DNA of 64,000 nucleotides from Vicinamibacterales bacterium. GTDB taxonomy: Bacteria > Acidobacteriota > Vicinamibacteria > Vicinamibacterales > 2-12-FULL-66-21. The notes beneath the pieces are model-generated. The model saw nothing but the letters and a program-made list of their open reading frames with translations, had not been told where the DNA came from and made no database searches. Below, one piece after another: positions 26,741 to 35,816 of this stretch (the first letter of the stretch is position 1; every line of letters begins with the position of its first letter). A program made the position numbers and the translations under genes. The DNA is taken from NCBI GenBank assembly GCA_036496585.1, contig DASXLB010000033.1, positions 65,014 to 129,013 on the forward strand, read 5' to 3'.

Positions 26741-29500
26741 TTACTTGGCGTGCAGGCTGGTCCAGTTGAGGACGATGCCTACCGGCGCTGGCTGGCCCGA
26801 GGCCTGCGGAACCAGGGCGAGAAAGCGCTGGCCGTCTCTTGTCGGGGAATACATGGATCCGCGGAATTCGAAGAGCGGATGCGGCATACTGACCTTCACC
26901 GGATCCCCCCCCGAAACGTCGGCGGCCATCAGGTGTCCGGCGGCAATAAAGTAGAGTTCGTGGCCGTCCGCGCGCCACCGAGGGTAGGCGACGCTGCCGC
27001 CTGAAACAAGGGTTCGGCGGCTGCTGCGGATCGGCTGCACGTACAACGCGCTCCTTCCGACCACACTCGCGATCAGATCGCCCTTCCGTGTGACGGCGGC
27101 ATCACCGAAATCGATGTTCGCATTCTCTGCCGAGTTTATGATGCGCGCGTTGCCGGAGGATAACTCCCACAAATCGGCTGAGAACCGGCCCGGCGCGCCA
27201 TACAGCAGCGAACCGGTCTCTGACCAGCCGAGCGGCCACTTCATGTCTTTGTCAGGCTGATTCGCCACGAGCTGCTCGCTGCCACTTCCATCCACGCGAA
27301 TCGAGTAGATACTGTCGTGAAAGACCTCGCCCGGCTTTCTGAACAGCACGCGATCGCCATTGGGTGACCACAGAACCGGGGCTCCGGAACCCACTGTCAG
27401 CTGTTGCGGCGCAGCTCGAGCGAGATCGATCGCCCAAAGGAGAAGTTTCGATCCGTCGGAGCGCGCCACAACGGCTTGGCTGTCATCGGGCGACAGTTGC
27501 ACCGATTGGAACACCGCCGCGTCCCAGATCGCCGGCCCTACGCCACCGTTCCTCGAGAGCCAGGTGAGCTGGGACGGAGAGCGACCCAGTGATGATCGGT
27601 AGACGACCGTGCTGTCCGAGACGGCAAACGCCTGACTGGATGCATCGTCGATGTCTACGTCCTTGGCCACGAGCACCTGATCGGCCGACAGGCGCCAGTG
27701 TTTTTCGTCCAGCGCCTGTGCCACCACGGACCCGTTGAGCGCAAACACCAGCATGCCGCCGAAGACATATGCTTGCGTCACACCGCGCCCCAGGTTCCAC
27801 GAGCTGTTGCGCTGCAGTTCGATGATCCCGCGATCGGCGAGCGATCCGATCTCGATGCTCACGACACCGTCCTTGACCCTTGTAAAGAGGAAGTGCGCGC
27901 CGTCGGCGAGAAAGCTCGGAAACCGGTGTAAGTCGTCCAGCTGCTGCGGCGTCGTCACCGGCGACGCCTGACCGCCGTCATCAGCAACTCGGTGGATGCC
28001 GCTGTGTTGTTCGGGCACAAACAGGATCGTGTGCCCTCCCCACGTCCCTCCGCGGGGGTTCGGTGCAGGACAGAGCTCATGGATCACGCCGCTCGCCACA
28101 TCGATACTTTTCAGCTTCCCGTCGGCAAAGAACCCCAACCTGCGGCCCTCCGGCGACCAGAACAGAAAACGGCTTCCCGCGGTCCCGGGAAGCGATCGCG
28201 CGTCGGCGTCACCGACGAGCGAACGAACCCAGATGAGCGGCGGCGCGCTCCTGTCACGCGGATGGCCGACAAAGGCCAGCTGTAGCCCGTCCCGCGACAA
28301 CGCGAAGGAGCTTGCCCGATCGATCCCATCGGGGATGGCAATCAACTTCCGCATCAAGGCCGGCGCAGGGGCGCGGCGCGCGTTCCAGACGACGAACGAC
28401 CCTGCCGCGATCGCGAGGGCGGCCGCCAGTGCGGCGACGGCCCACGCCACGCGATCGCGCAACGGCGCAGCGGCCTGCCCTTCCGCCGGCGCGCCAGCCG
28501 TGAGGCGACCGGAGGCGACCCACTCGAGCTCGTGACGCAGGTCCACTACCGACTGCCAGCGATCGTCGGGCTCTTTCGCCAGACACCGGTCGACGATCCT
28601 CTGCAGCGGTGGCGGCAAGCCTCGCACGCTCGCGGCGAGCGGCGGCGGCTGCGCCCCGAGAATCGCGGCGCCGATGGTCGCGTCCGATTCCCCATCGAAC
28701 GGCAGGCGCGCCGTCAGCATCTGGTACAGCACGCAGCCGAACGCCCACACGTCGCTGCGCGCGTCCGCCTCCGCGCCCTGCAATTGCTCCGGCGACATGT
28801 AGCGCAGTGTGCCGAGCAGCATGCCGGTCTTCGTCACGTTATGCGACGGCGTGCGCGTGCTGCGCGCCAGCCCGAAATCGAGCAGCTTCGCCCCCGACTT
28901 CGTCAGCATGACGTTGCCGGGCTTCAAATCGCGATGGACGATGCCGAGCGCGTGCGCCTTGTCGAGTGCGTCGGCGATCTCGATCGCGCAGGCGAGAGCC
29001 TTGTCGACCGGCAGCGGTCCCTTGCGCAGGCGGTCGCTCAAGAGCTCGCCGTCGACGTACTCCATAACGATGAAGTCGGTGCCGGCCTCGCGGCCCACGT
29101 CGAACAGGGTGCAGATGTGCGGATGATTCAGCGACCCCAGCAGCTTCGCCTCGCGCTCGAACCGCGCCAGCCGATCGCGGTCGCTGGCAAACAACACCGG
29201 CAGCACCTTGATCGCCACGTCGCGGCCGAGGCGTCCGTCGCGCGCGCGGTAGACCTCGCCCATCCCGCCCGCGCCGATGACCGTGTCGATCTCGTACGGT
29301 CCCAGCCGCGAGCCCCGCGCCAGGGTCGACAGGGACACGATCCCGGTCAACGGGCCGTCGGACGCGAGCATTTCCATCAGCTCGCGCCGCACCGCTTCGT
29401 CGGGACAGCGCGCCGTCAGAAACGCCGCACGCGCCGAATCGGGCAGCGCCGCCGCCTCGATCAGCCACTGCTTCGCTTGCTGCCACGTCTTAGCGTCCAT
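26741..29500 (-). CDS. Transmembrane Ser/Thr protein kinase with PD40-type beta-propeller
   Basis: 919-residue Hanks-type kinase. N-terminal segment 1-65, then kinase domain 69-330: glycine loop IGAGGMGEVYRARD, catalytic Lys98 (VAIKVL), HRD loop IVHRDLKPGNVML (D191, N196), DFG at 208-210, and YMSPEQL. One membrane helix at 351-372 places the remaining 545 residues outside the cytoplasm; these contain repeated SPxGxxLxF / WSPxGDRV blades typical of a WD40/TolB-like propeller that could sense a ligand. The ATG at 29500 overlaps the stop of the sigma factor gene (TGATG). Acidobacteria and planctomycetes carry many such ECF-kinase pairs; the kinase may act on that sigma factor. Confidence 0.92.
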   Translation of the reverse strand: MDAKTWQQAKQWLIEAAALPDSARAAFLTARCPDEAVRRELMEMLASDGPLTGIVSLSTLARGSRLGPYEIDTVIGAGGMGEVYRARDGRLGRDVAIKVLPVLFASDRDRLARFEREAKLLGSLNHPHICTLFDVGREAGTDFIVMEYVDGELLSDRLRKGPLPVDKALACAIEIADALDKAHALGIVHRDLKPGNVMLTKSGAKLLDFGLARSTRTPSHNVTKTGMLLGTLRYMSPEQLQGAEADARSDVWAFGCVLYQMLTARLPFDGESDATIGAAILGAQPPPLAASVRGLPPPLQRIVDRCLAKEPDDRWQSVVDLRHELEWVASGRLTAGAPAEGQAAAPLRDRVAWAVAALAAALAIAAGSFVVWNARRAPAPALMRKLIAIPDGIDRASSFALSRDGLQLAFVGHPRDRSAPPLIWVRSLVGDADARSLPGTAGSRFLFWSPEGRRLGFFADGKLKSIDVASGVIHELCPAPNPRGGTWGGHTILFVPEQHSGIHRVADDGGQASPVTTPQQLDDLHRFPSFLADGAHFLFTRVKDGVVSIEIGSLADRGIIELQRNSSWNLGRGVTQAYVFGGMLVFALNGSVVAQALDEKHWRLSADQVLVAKDVDIDDASSQAFAVSDSTVVYRSSLGRSPSQLTWLSRNGGVGPAIWDAAVFQSVQLSPDDSQAVVARSDGSKLLLWAIDLARAAPQQLTVGSGAPVLWSPNGDRVLFRKPGEVFHDSIYSIRVDGSGSEQLVANQPDKDMKWPLGWSETGSLLYGAPGRFSADLWELSSGNARIINSAENANIDFGDAAVTRKGDLIASVVGRSALYVQPIRSSRRTLVSGGSVAYPRWRADGHELYFIAAGHLMAADVSGGDPVKVSMPHPLFEFRGSMYSPTRDGQRFLALVPQASGQPAPVGIVLNWTSLHAK

Positions 29501-30069
29501 CAGTCCTGCTTCAGCTGTCGTCGGAGGAAGAATCGTGCACTGGCGACTTCGCGGCGAATCGTCGCGGGCGACAGGTGCATGGCGTCGGCAACTTCCTGCT
29601 CGGTGAGGCCGCCGAAATAGCGCAACTCGACGATCTGGGCCTGGCGTGCGTCGAGCGTCGCCAGTTCTTCGAGCGCGAAATGCAGCGCGAGGACGTCGAC
29701 ATCGCCGGTCGAGGGAGCGGCGATATTCGAGACGGACCGATCGGCACGGCGTCCTGCGCCTCGTTTCGCCGTCCGGTGCTTGCGGGCGTGGTCGACCAGG
29801 ACCTGTCGCATCAGATGGGCGGCGATGCTGAAGAAATGACCGCGCCCTTCCCACGCGACGTCGCTATCGACCAGCCGCAGATAGGCCTCGTTGACCAATG
29901 CGGTCGGCTGCAGCGTGTGGTCCGGCCGTTCGCGGCGCATGTACGCGCCCGCAATACGTCTGAGCTCCCGTTCGACGGCCGCGACAAGACGGGGGTCGGG
30001 CTGACCGCCATTCTCGCGCCATCGCTGGAGCATGCCCGTCACGTCTGCCTTCGAAAGGCCTTCAGGCAT
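29500..30069 (-). CDS. ECF-type RNA polymerase sigma factor
   Basis: 189-residue sigma factor of the ECF group common in acidobacteria (TIGR02999-like). Region 2 (about 28-95) includes PTALVNEAYLRLVD and GHFFSIAAHLMRQVLVDHAR; region 4 (about 130-185) includes LATLDARQAQIVELRYFGG and the helix-turn-helix LTEQEVADAMHLSPATIRRE. There is no anti-sigma gene; instead the overlapping kinase gene downstream suggests control by phosphorylation (inference). It is divergent from the metallopeptidase-like gene. Confidence 0.93.
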   Translation of the reverse strand: MPEGLSKADVTGMLQRWRENGGQPDPRLVAAVERELRRIAGAYMRRERPDHTLQPTALVNEAYLRLVDSDVAWEGRGHFFSIAAHLMRQVLVDHARKHRTAKRGAGRRADRSVSNIAAPSTGDVDVLALHFALEELATLDARQAQIVELRYFGGLTEQEVADAMHLSPATIRREVASARFFLRRQLKQD

Positions 30070-30154
30070 CGAAAAACTGTCCGGTGGCTGCGTAGCTTAA
30101 ACGAAATGAGCGGTTTTTCCCCCGGTCCGCGCACGTGGCGGCCAGGAGGGAAAG

Positions 30155-30670
30155 ATGCGGACACTTCTGGCCGCGGGCCTGCTGGGCATAGCGGCAACGT
30201 CACACGCGACCGCGTGCGAGACGGCGCTCCCTGACCACGTTCGCATTCTCGACTGCCGGCTCGCCGCGGCGGTCGCGGACGGAGCCGCCCGGTCGCCGAT
30301 CCTCAAGGACCTGCTCGAACGCGTCGAACGCACGGACGGTCTCGTCTTCGTGACGCAACCGCCGATGGTCGGTCCTGCGACGCGGCTGCTCGGAGGCTTG
30401 TCGCACAACGTCTCGACGGCCGGCCGCTATCGCGTGCTCAGGATCTTCTTTTCGGCAAGGGTTGACGACCACGGGGTCGCCGTCGTCGGGCACGAACTGC
30501 GTCACGCGCTCGAACTGCTCGAGCTGTCGACGGCGCGCTCGCGGGCGGAGGTCGACGAGCTGTTCGATCGACTCGGCTGGCGCTCGGGGACGGATGTCGT
30601 CGAAACCCAGGCTGCCGTCGACGCGGGCTATGCCATCGAGCGGGAACTCACCGCCGCGAAGCGCCGCTGA
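30155..30670 (+). CDS. Exported protein with HExxHxxE motif, putative metallopeptidase
   Basis: 171-residue protein with a signal peptide (MRTLLAAGLLGIAATSHATA). The segment VVGHELRHALEL contains H113-E114-x-x-H117-x-x-E120, the zinc-peptidase pattern in a correctly hydrophobic helix. The rest has no domain I know. ATG 30155 is preceded by AGGAGG at ideal spacing. Peptidase activity is inferred from the motif only. The divergent ECF-kinase pair shares its upstream region. Confidence 0.75.
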   Translation: MRTLLAAGLLGIAATSHATACETALPDHVRILDCRLAAAVADGAARSPILKDLLERVERTDGLVFVTQPPMVGPATRLLGGLSHNVSTAGRYRVLRIFFSARVDDHGVAVVGHELRHALELLELSTARSRAEVDELFDRLGWRSGTDVVETQAAVDAGYAIERELTAAKRR

Positions 30671-30707
30671 CGCGAGAGTCTCTGAACCGCGACTGGGCCC
30701 CAGACCT

Positions 30708-31511
30708 TCAGGTCCGGCTCGCGCGGAACGCCGCAATCGTGTCGACGGCGGCGCGAACCAGCGCGCCCAACTGGTCGGGCTTCAGCTGGCCGGTGTCGAG
30801 CCTCTGCTGGCTTGGGTCGAAACCGGGCAGCCGCAGCTGCGACGAGAACGTCACCAGCACCCAGTCCCCGTCCCCTTCGACGATCCAACCCTGGTGACCA
30901 CGGAAGAAGTCGAGCACCGGCGTCGTGAACGCGTCGCGAACGGCAGCCTGGTCGCCGTTGCGGACGAGGTAACGGACATCGGGCCGATCGCTGAAGCGCC
31001 ATCCTGGCTGAATACTGGCCATCCCCTCGGCGAGCGACATCAGCGCGTGCGCGGCTCTTCCCATCGCGTCGCCGGCCTGCTGCGCGACCGTCGCTTCCGC
31101 TTCCCTGGCCGCAGCGCTCTTGTCGGGCTCGATCGCAAACGGCGGCAGCCCAAGCTGGGAGCCCTTCGCGCAGGCGATCGTCGCCGTCGCGACGTGGTTG
31201 TGGTAATGCACCCCGGTGAACCCGATGACCCGCGGGTCGTTGAACATGTAGTCGAAGACAATCACCTCGACCCCGGCGATGCTGCCGCCCAGGATCGGCG
31301 CGGCGTCGCGGCTCGTGCCGGTGTTGAGCAGCTCGAACGGCGGCAAATCTGGGGGCAGCGCATCGATCGGCATCAGTCCGAGCATCGCCCCGGGTTCGGC
31401 CAGCTGGCGGGCGCGATGCGAGTTCGCCGCCCGCAGCAGCGCGCGCATGCCGAGCGCGGCCAGCGCGACGACGACCGCGACGGTGCCGAGTGCGATGAAG
31501 GGACCCGTCAT
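30708..31511 (-). CDS. Membrane-anchored protein of unknown function
   Basis: 267 residues; an N-terminal hydrophobic helix (FIALGTVAVVVALAALGMRAL) is followed by a soluble domain. Segments such as GGSIAGVEVIVFDYMF, VATATIACAKGSQLGLPPFAIEPD and GHQGWIVEGDGDWVLVTF recall bacterial membrane proteins in which an alpha/beta domain follows one or two helices (DUF3137-like in general layout), but I cannot assign it. It lies 21 bp downstream of the M16 peptidase gene's stop on the opposite side of a gap-free run of minus-strand genes and may be co-transcribed with that gene. Confidence 0.65.
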   Translation of the reverse strand: MTGPFIALGTVAVVVALAALGMRALLRAANSHRARQLAEPGAMLGLMPIDALPPDLPPFELLNTGTSRDAAPILGGSIAGVEVIVFDYMFNDPRVIGFTGVHYHNHVATATIACAKGSQLGLPPFAIEPDKSAAAREAEATVAQQAGDAMGRAAHALMSLAEGMASIQPGWRFSDRPDVRYLVRNGDQAAVRDAFTTPVLDFFRGHQGWIVEGDGDWVLVTFSSQLRLPGFDPSQQRLDTGQLKPDQLGALVRAAVDTIAAFRASRT

Positions 31512-31532
31512 CGGCGTGTTATGGCACCGTCG

Positions 31533-34355
31533 CTATTTGTAGACGCCGGCCGCCTTGAAGTCGCCAGCCTTGACGATTGACAGCGCGGCGGGATCGATGT
31601 GTCTGCGGAATGCCGCGTTCACCTGATCGGCGGTGAGCGCGGCAATCTTCTTCTCGAGATCCGCGTCCCACTGCAGCGGACGGTCGATCTGTTCGTGCGA
31701 TACCATCAGCGCGACCAGCGCGGCATCCGTCGCGCGGCCAACCAGGCGCGAGTCGAGCCACGCCTTCTTCGCGCCGTCCACTTCCGCCGCGGTGAATCCC
31801 TTCTCGGACACGCTTTTCAGCTCGTCGACGAAGCTCGCCTCGACCTTCGGCCCGGCGCCCGGGTTGAGACTCACCGTTCCGGACAGCATCGCCGAGTCCC
31901 CCTCGGCCGGCACCGTGATGCGCGCGTTGGCGCCGTAGCTCAAGCCCTCGCGGTTCCGGATGCGATCCGAGATGCGTGACGTGATCGGTTCCCCGAACAG
32001 GTAGCTCGCCAGCACCATCGCCGGGTAGTCGGGATCGTTCTGTGACATCTCGAAGCGCTCGCCGGCGAGGAACTCGGCGTTGGCCTTGTCGGGCGTCTCG
32101 ATCTTCTCGTTGATCGGCGCCACCGCTTTGAACGGAGGGGCGAGCGCGCGATACGGCTCACGGCTCTTCCATACGCCGAACAGCGCTTCCGAGTCTTTCT
32201 TGATCGCCGCCGGGTCCACCGGCCCGACGATGGCCAGCACGCCGTCGCTCGCGCCGTAAAAGCGATCATGGAAGCGCCGCGCATCCTCCAGCGTCACCGT
32301 GCGGAGGTCCGGAATCTGCTCCTCCCGCGTCGGCACGTACTGCGCATCGCTCGCCGCAAAAGGACTGAGATGGCGGTTCAGCAGATCGCTCGCGAGTTGA
32401 TTCGGCTCGGTCGGCGTCAGTTCGAGCGCCTTCAGCCGCTGCGTCTTCAGGCGATCGAAGGCGTCCTGAGGATAGGCCGGCGTCCGGAGGATCTCGGCCG
32501 CAAGGTGGAGCGCCGTCTCGAAGTTCTCGGCCGGCGCGGTGATGGTGGCGCTGACCGTCCCGAGTGCGCCGCCGCCTGCGCCGCCGCCGCGACCGCCGCG
32601 CCCGGCGCCGGCGCCGCCGCCGACCGTCACCTGCGCGTTCAGTTTGCTCAAGGCCTCTTGCAGTTGCTCGCGGGTGTGGTTGGTCGTCCCGTCCATCAGC
32701 AACGCGCCGGCCATCGACGCCGGCTCGCGCTGGCCCCGGAGTGACGTCGCATCGCCAAAACGAAGGTCGACGCGCCCGATGACGATGTTGTTCGCGGTCT
32801 TCTTCGGAAGGACGGCGACCTTCATGCCGTTCGCCAGCGTCGAGCGGACGATGCGCTGCTCGATGTTCGGGATGGTCGGATCGAACGACTCGGCGCGCGC
32901 GACCTTGACCGTGCTGGTGTAGTTCTTCAGTATCTCTTTCAGATCGGGCGCCGCGCTGATCACGCTGCGATCCGGCGCGGCGTCGGGAATGTAGTAGCCG
33001 ACCGTGCGATTCGACGGCTTGAAGTAGGCCTTGGCGACACGGACGATCTCGCCCGGCGTCACCGAGTCGAGCCGGTCGTGCTGCAGGAACATCAGCCGCC
33101 AGTCCCCCTGCGCGATCGCGGTGTTGAGCGCACCGGTGGCGATCGCCTGCGGGTTCGACAGGTTGTTCTCGAGCCCGCGCAGCATCTGGCTGACGACGCG
33201 GTCCACCTCCTGCGCTGACGGTGGATTCGCGATCACGTCGTCGATCGTCTTGAAGAGGGCGTCGCGCGCTTTGTCGAGGGACTGATCCTGATTGAGGTTC
33301 GCCGACACCATCACCAGACCCGGGTCGTACTCCAGCTGGAAACCCATCGACGCCGACTCGGCGAGGTTGGCGTCGACCAGCGCCTTGGCGAGGCGTCCTT
33401 CCTGCCCCCCTCCGCCTCCGCCGCCGCGACCGCCGCGACCGCCCCCGCCGCTCATGATGCCGGCCAGCACCTGCAGCGCCGCCGCGTCGGGATGCGAGGC
33501 CGACACGGCGTGATAGGCGACGATGACGTTCTGCCCCTGCCCGACGCGGCGCAGCGCGACGAAGCGTTCGCCGTCCTGCGGCGGCTCGACGGTGTAGGTC
33601 TGGTCGAGCACCCGGGTCGGCCGCGGGAGTGCGCCGAGCGTGACGGCGACCATCTGCAGCGTCTTCGTTTCGTCGATGCGCCCGGTGATCGTCAGCACCG
33701 CGTTGTCGGGCTGATAGAACTTCCGGTAGAACTCGGCCAGCCGATTGACCGGCACGCGTTCGAGATCGTCCTTCGATCCGATCGTCGACTTGCCGTAGTT
33801 GTGCCAGAGGTAGGCGGTCGAGGCGACGCGCTCGCGCAGGATGGAGGCCGGGTTGTTCTCGCCGCGCTCGAACTCGTTGCGCACCACCGTCATCTCGGTG
33901 TCGAGGATTTCCTTGGTGAACTTGACGTTGACCATGCGGTCGGCTTCGAGGCCGAGCGCCCACTGCAGGTTGTCGTCGGTCGAGGGGATCGTCTCGTAGT
34001 AGTTCGTCCGATCGTCGCTCGTCGTGCCGTTCCAGGCCGAAGTGTGGGCGGTGATCTCGTTCTTGATCTTACGGCCGCCGGTCGTCTCGATGAAGTCCAT
34101 GTGCTCGAGCAGGTGCGCCATGCCGGTCTCGCCGTAGCCCTCGTGGCGCGAGCCGACCAGATAGGTCACGTTGATCGTGATCTTCGGCTCGCCGGCGTCG
34201 GGATAGAGCAGCACGCGGAGGCCGTTCGGGTAGTCGTATTCGGTGATGCCGCCCATCGACGGACCCTTGGTGACGCCGGTCGGCAACGCCGGCTGTGCCG
34301 CGAGCGCGGCGACTCCGAGGACGAATCCCCCGACAACGATCAACTTCCTGTTCAT
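31533..34355 (-). CDS. M16 family zinc metallopeptidase, two-lobed
   Basis: 940-residue exported peptidase of the pitrilysin/insulinase family with both M16 halves in one chain. Signal peptide 1-20. The inverted zinc motif HLLEH gives H81, E84 and H85; the third ligand E161 (VVRNEFERGEN) lies exactly 76 residues on, as in the family. The inactive C-terminal half begins near IVRSTLANGMKVAVLPKK. Two Gly/Arg-rich insertions (SGGGGRGGRGGGGGGG near 320 and GGGAGAGRGGRGGGAGGG near 600) interrupt the domains at loops. ATG 34355 is chosen because it starts a clean signal peptide. Confidence 0.93.
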   Translation of the reverse strand: MNRKLIVVGGFVLGVAALAAQPALPTGVTKGPSMGGITEYDYPNGLRVLLYPDAGEPKITINVTYLVGSRHEGYGETGMAHLLEHMDFIETTGGRKIKNEITAHTSAWNGTTSDDRTNYYETIPSTDDNLQWALGLEADRMVNVKFTKEILDTEMTVVRNEFERGENNPASILRERVASTAYLWHNYGKSTIGSKDDLERVPVNRLAEFYRKFYQPDNAVLTITGRIDETKTLQMVAVTLGALPRPTRVLDQTYTVEPPQDGERFVALRRVGQGQNVIVAYHAVSASHPDAAALQVLAGIMSGGGGRGGRGGGGGGGQEGRLAKALVDANLAESASMGFQLEYDPGLVMVSANLNQDQSLDKARDALFKTIDDVIANPPSAQEVDRVVSQMLRGLENNLSNPQAIATGALNTAIAQGDWRLMFLQHDRLDSVTPGEIVRVAKAYFKPSNRTVGYYIPDAAPDRSVISAAPDLKEILKNYTSTVKVARAESFDPTIPNIEQRIVRSTLANGMKVAVLPKKTANNIVIGRVDLRFGDATSLRGQREPASMAGALLMDGTTNHTREQLQEALSKLNAQVTVGGGAGAGRGGRGGGAGGGALGTVSATITAPAENFETALHLAAEILRTPAYPQDAFDRLKTQRLKALELTPTEPNQLASDLLNRHLSPFAASDAQYVPTREEQIPDLRTVTLEDARRFHDRFYGASDGVLAIVGPVDPAAIKKDSEALFGVWKSREPYRALAPPFKAVAPINEKIETPDKANAEFLAGERFEMSQNDPDYPAMVLASYLFGEPITSRISDRIRNREGLSYGANARITVPAEGDSAMLSGTVSLNPGAGPKVEASFVDELKSVSEKGFTAAEVDGAKKAWLDSRLVGRATDAALVALMVSHEQIDRPLQWDADLEKKIAALTADQVNAAFRRHIDPAALSIVKAGDFKAAGVYK

Positions 34356-34443
34356 ATGCGCCCCTAATCTAACTCGGTTCTGTCGAGCCACCACGACCCC
34401 TCGCCTGTCGCCCATCGCCCATCGTGGTACCATGCGCCCACCG

Positions 34444-35760
34444 ATGAATCCGACGATCCGCCTCAAGCTGATTCTGATGATGGTATTGGAATTCTTCATC
34501 TGGGGAGCCTGGTACCCGTTGATCTTCGGCTACCTTCCGAGCGTCGGCTTCTCACCGGCCGAGCAGACCTGGATCCTCAGCACCTTCCCGGTCGCCGCGA
34601 TCATCGGCATGTTCTTCAGCAATCAGTTCGCCGATCGCAACTTCGCCGCGGAGCGGTTCCTGGCGGCGAGTCATCTCATCGGCGGCGTCGCGATGATCGC
34701 GCTCTTCTTCACGCAGAGCTTCTGGCCATTCTTCGGCTTCATGCTGATTCACTGCCTGCTCTACGTGCCGACGATCTCGATCACCAACTCGATCTCCTTC
34801 GCCAACATGAAGGATGCGCAGAAGGAATTCGGCATCGTTCGCATGGGCGGCACGATCGGCTGGGTGCTGGCGGCGTGGCCGATGACGTTCATCCTCGTCG
34901 ACTGGGACAAGGTGCACGCGACCGCGACGACCGGCTTCGTCGACTGGCTCGGCACCGTGCTCGGCTCGGGGCTGACCGGCGCGGCGCTGGCGGCCGGCAC
35001 GAAGTGGGTGTTCATCGTCGCCGGCATCGCGTCGCTGATCCTCGCCGCCTTCAGCCTGACGCTCCCGCACACGCCGCCGAAGAAGGTGACGGCCGGCTCC
35101 GACAAGTTCGCATGGCTCGAGGCGCTGAAGCTGCTGGCCGCGCCGTTCATACTCGTGCTGTTCGTCGTCACGTTTATCGACTCCACGGTGCACAACCTCT
35201 TCTTCAACTGGACGGGCTCGTTCCTCGGCACGGCCGTGGCCGCCGGCGGCGTCGGCATTCCGGGGAACTGGATCATGCCGGTGATGAGCATCGGCCAGGT
35301 CGCCGAGATTTCGACGATGGCGATTCTCGGGATCACGCTGAAACGATTCGGCTGGCGAACGACGATGATCCTGGGGATCATGGGGCATGCGGCGCGTTTC
35401 GCTGTGTTCGCATTCTTTCCGCAGTACAAGGCCGCGATCATCCTGATCAACGTGATCCACGGCGTCGCCTATGCGTTCTTCTTCGCGACCGTCTACATCT
35501 TCGTCGACGAGTTCTTCCCGAAGGACGTACGCGCCAGCGCGCAGGGGTTGTTCAACCTGATGATTCTCGGCCTCGGCCCGCTCGTGGCCAACGTCATCGG
35601 TCCGAAGCTGATGGGCGAGACGTTCAAGACGGCGGCAGGCGTCGACTTCCGCAGCCTGTTCCTCGTGCCGCTCGGCATGGCGATCCTCGCGGCGGTGCTG
35701 CTGGCGGCGGCGTTCCGCCCGCCGGCGAAGCGAAGCGCGCAGGTCGCCGCGCACGCGTAG
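34444..35760 (+). CDS. MFS transporter, nucleoside:H+ symporter-like
   Basis: 438-residue major facilitator with about 12 helices. It starts MNPTIRLKLILMMVLEFFIWGAWY, the usual lead of the NupG-like/UCP nucleoside or sugar permeases, and retains IVRMGGTIGWVLAAW and the final EFFPKDVRASAQGLFNLM signature. ATG 34432, four codons earlier, is equally possible; neither has a Shine-Dalgarno. The stop codon TAG is the second to fourth base of a palindromic repeat unit (35757-35780), so the C-terminus AAHA ends at the repeat. Confidence 0.9.
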   Translation: MNPTIRLKLILMMVLEFFIWGAWYPLIFGYLPSVGFSPAEQTWILSTFPVAAIIGMFFSNQFADRNFAAERFLAASHLIGGVAMIALFFTQSFWPFFGFMLIHCLLYVPTISITNSISFANMKDAQKEFGIVRMGGTIGWVLAAWPMTFILVDWDKVHATATTGFVDWLGTVLGSGLTGAALAAGTKWVFIVAGIASLILAAFSLTLPHTPPKKVTAGSDKFAWLEALKLLAAPFILVLFVVTFIDSTVHNLFFNWTGSFLGTAVAAGGVGIPGNWIMPVMSIGQVAEISTMAILGITLKRFGWRTTMILGIMGHAARFAVFAFFPQYKAAIILINVIHGVAYAFFFATVYIFVDEFFPKDVRASAQGLFNLMILGLGPLVANVIGPKLMGETFKTAAGVDFRSLFLVPLGMAILAAVLLAAAFRPPAKRSAQVAAHA

Positions 35761-35816
35761 CGCAGGACTTCAGCCCTGCCGCGCACATGTAGCGCAGGGC
35801 TTCAGCCCTGCCTGGC
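35757..35816. repeat. Two palindromic repeat units (inverted orientation)
   Basis: Units at 35757-35780 and 35789-35816 read GTAGCGCAGG-(A/G)CTTCAG-CCCTGCC, the reverse complement of the array at 36497-36740. Each can fold as a short hairpin through GCAGG/CCTGC. The first supplies the TAG of the MFS gene; the second contains the TGA of the histidine phosphatase gene (complement of 35802-35804) and its last residues RQG. Confidence 0.85.
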
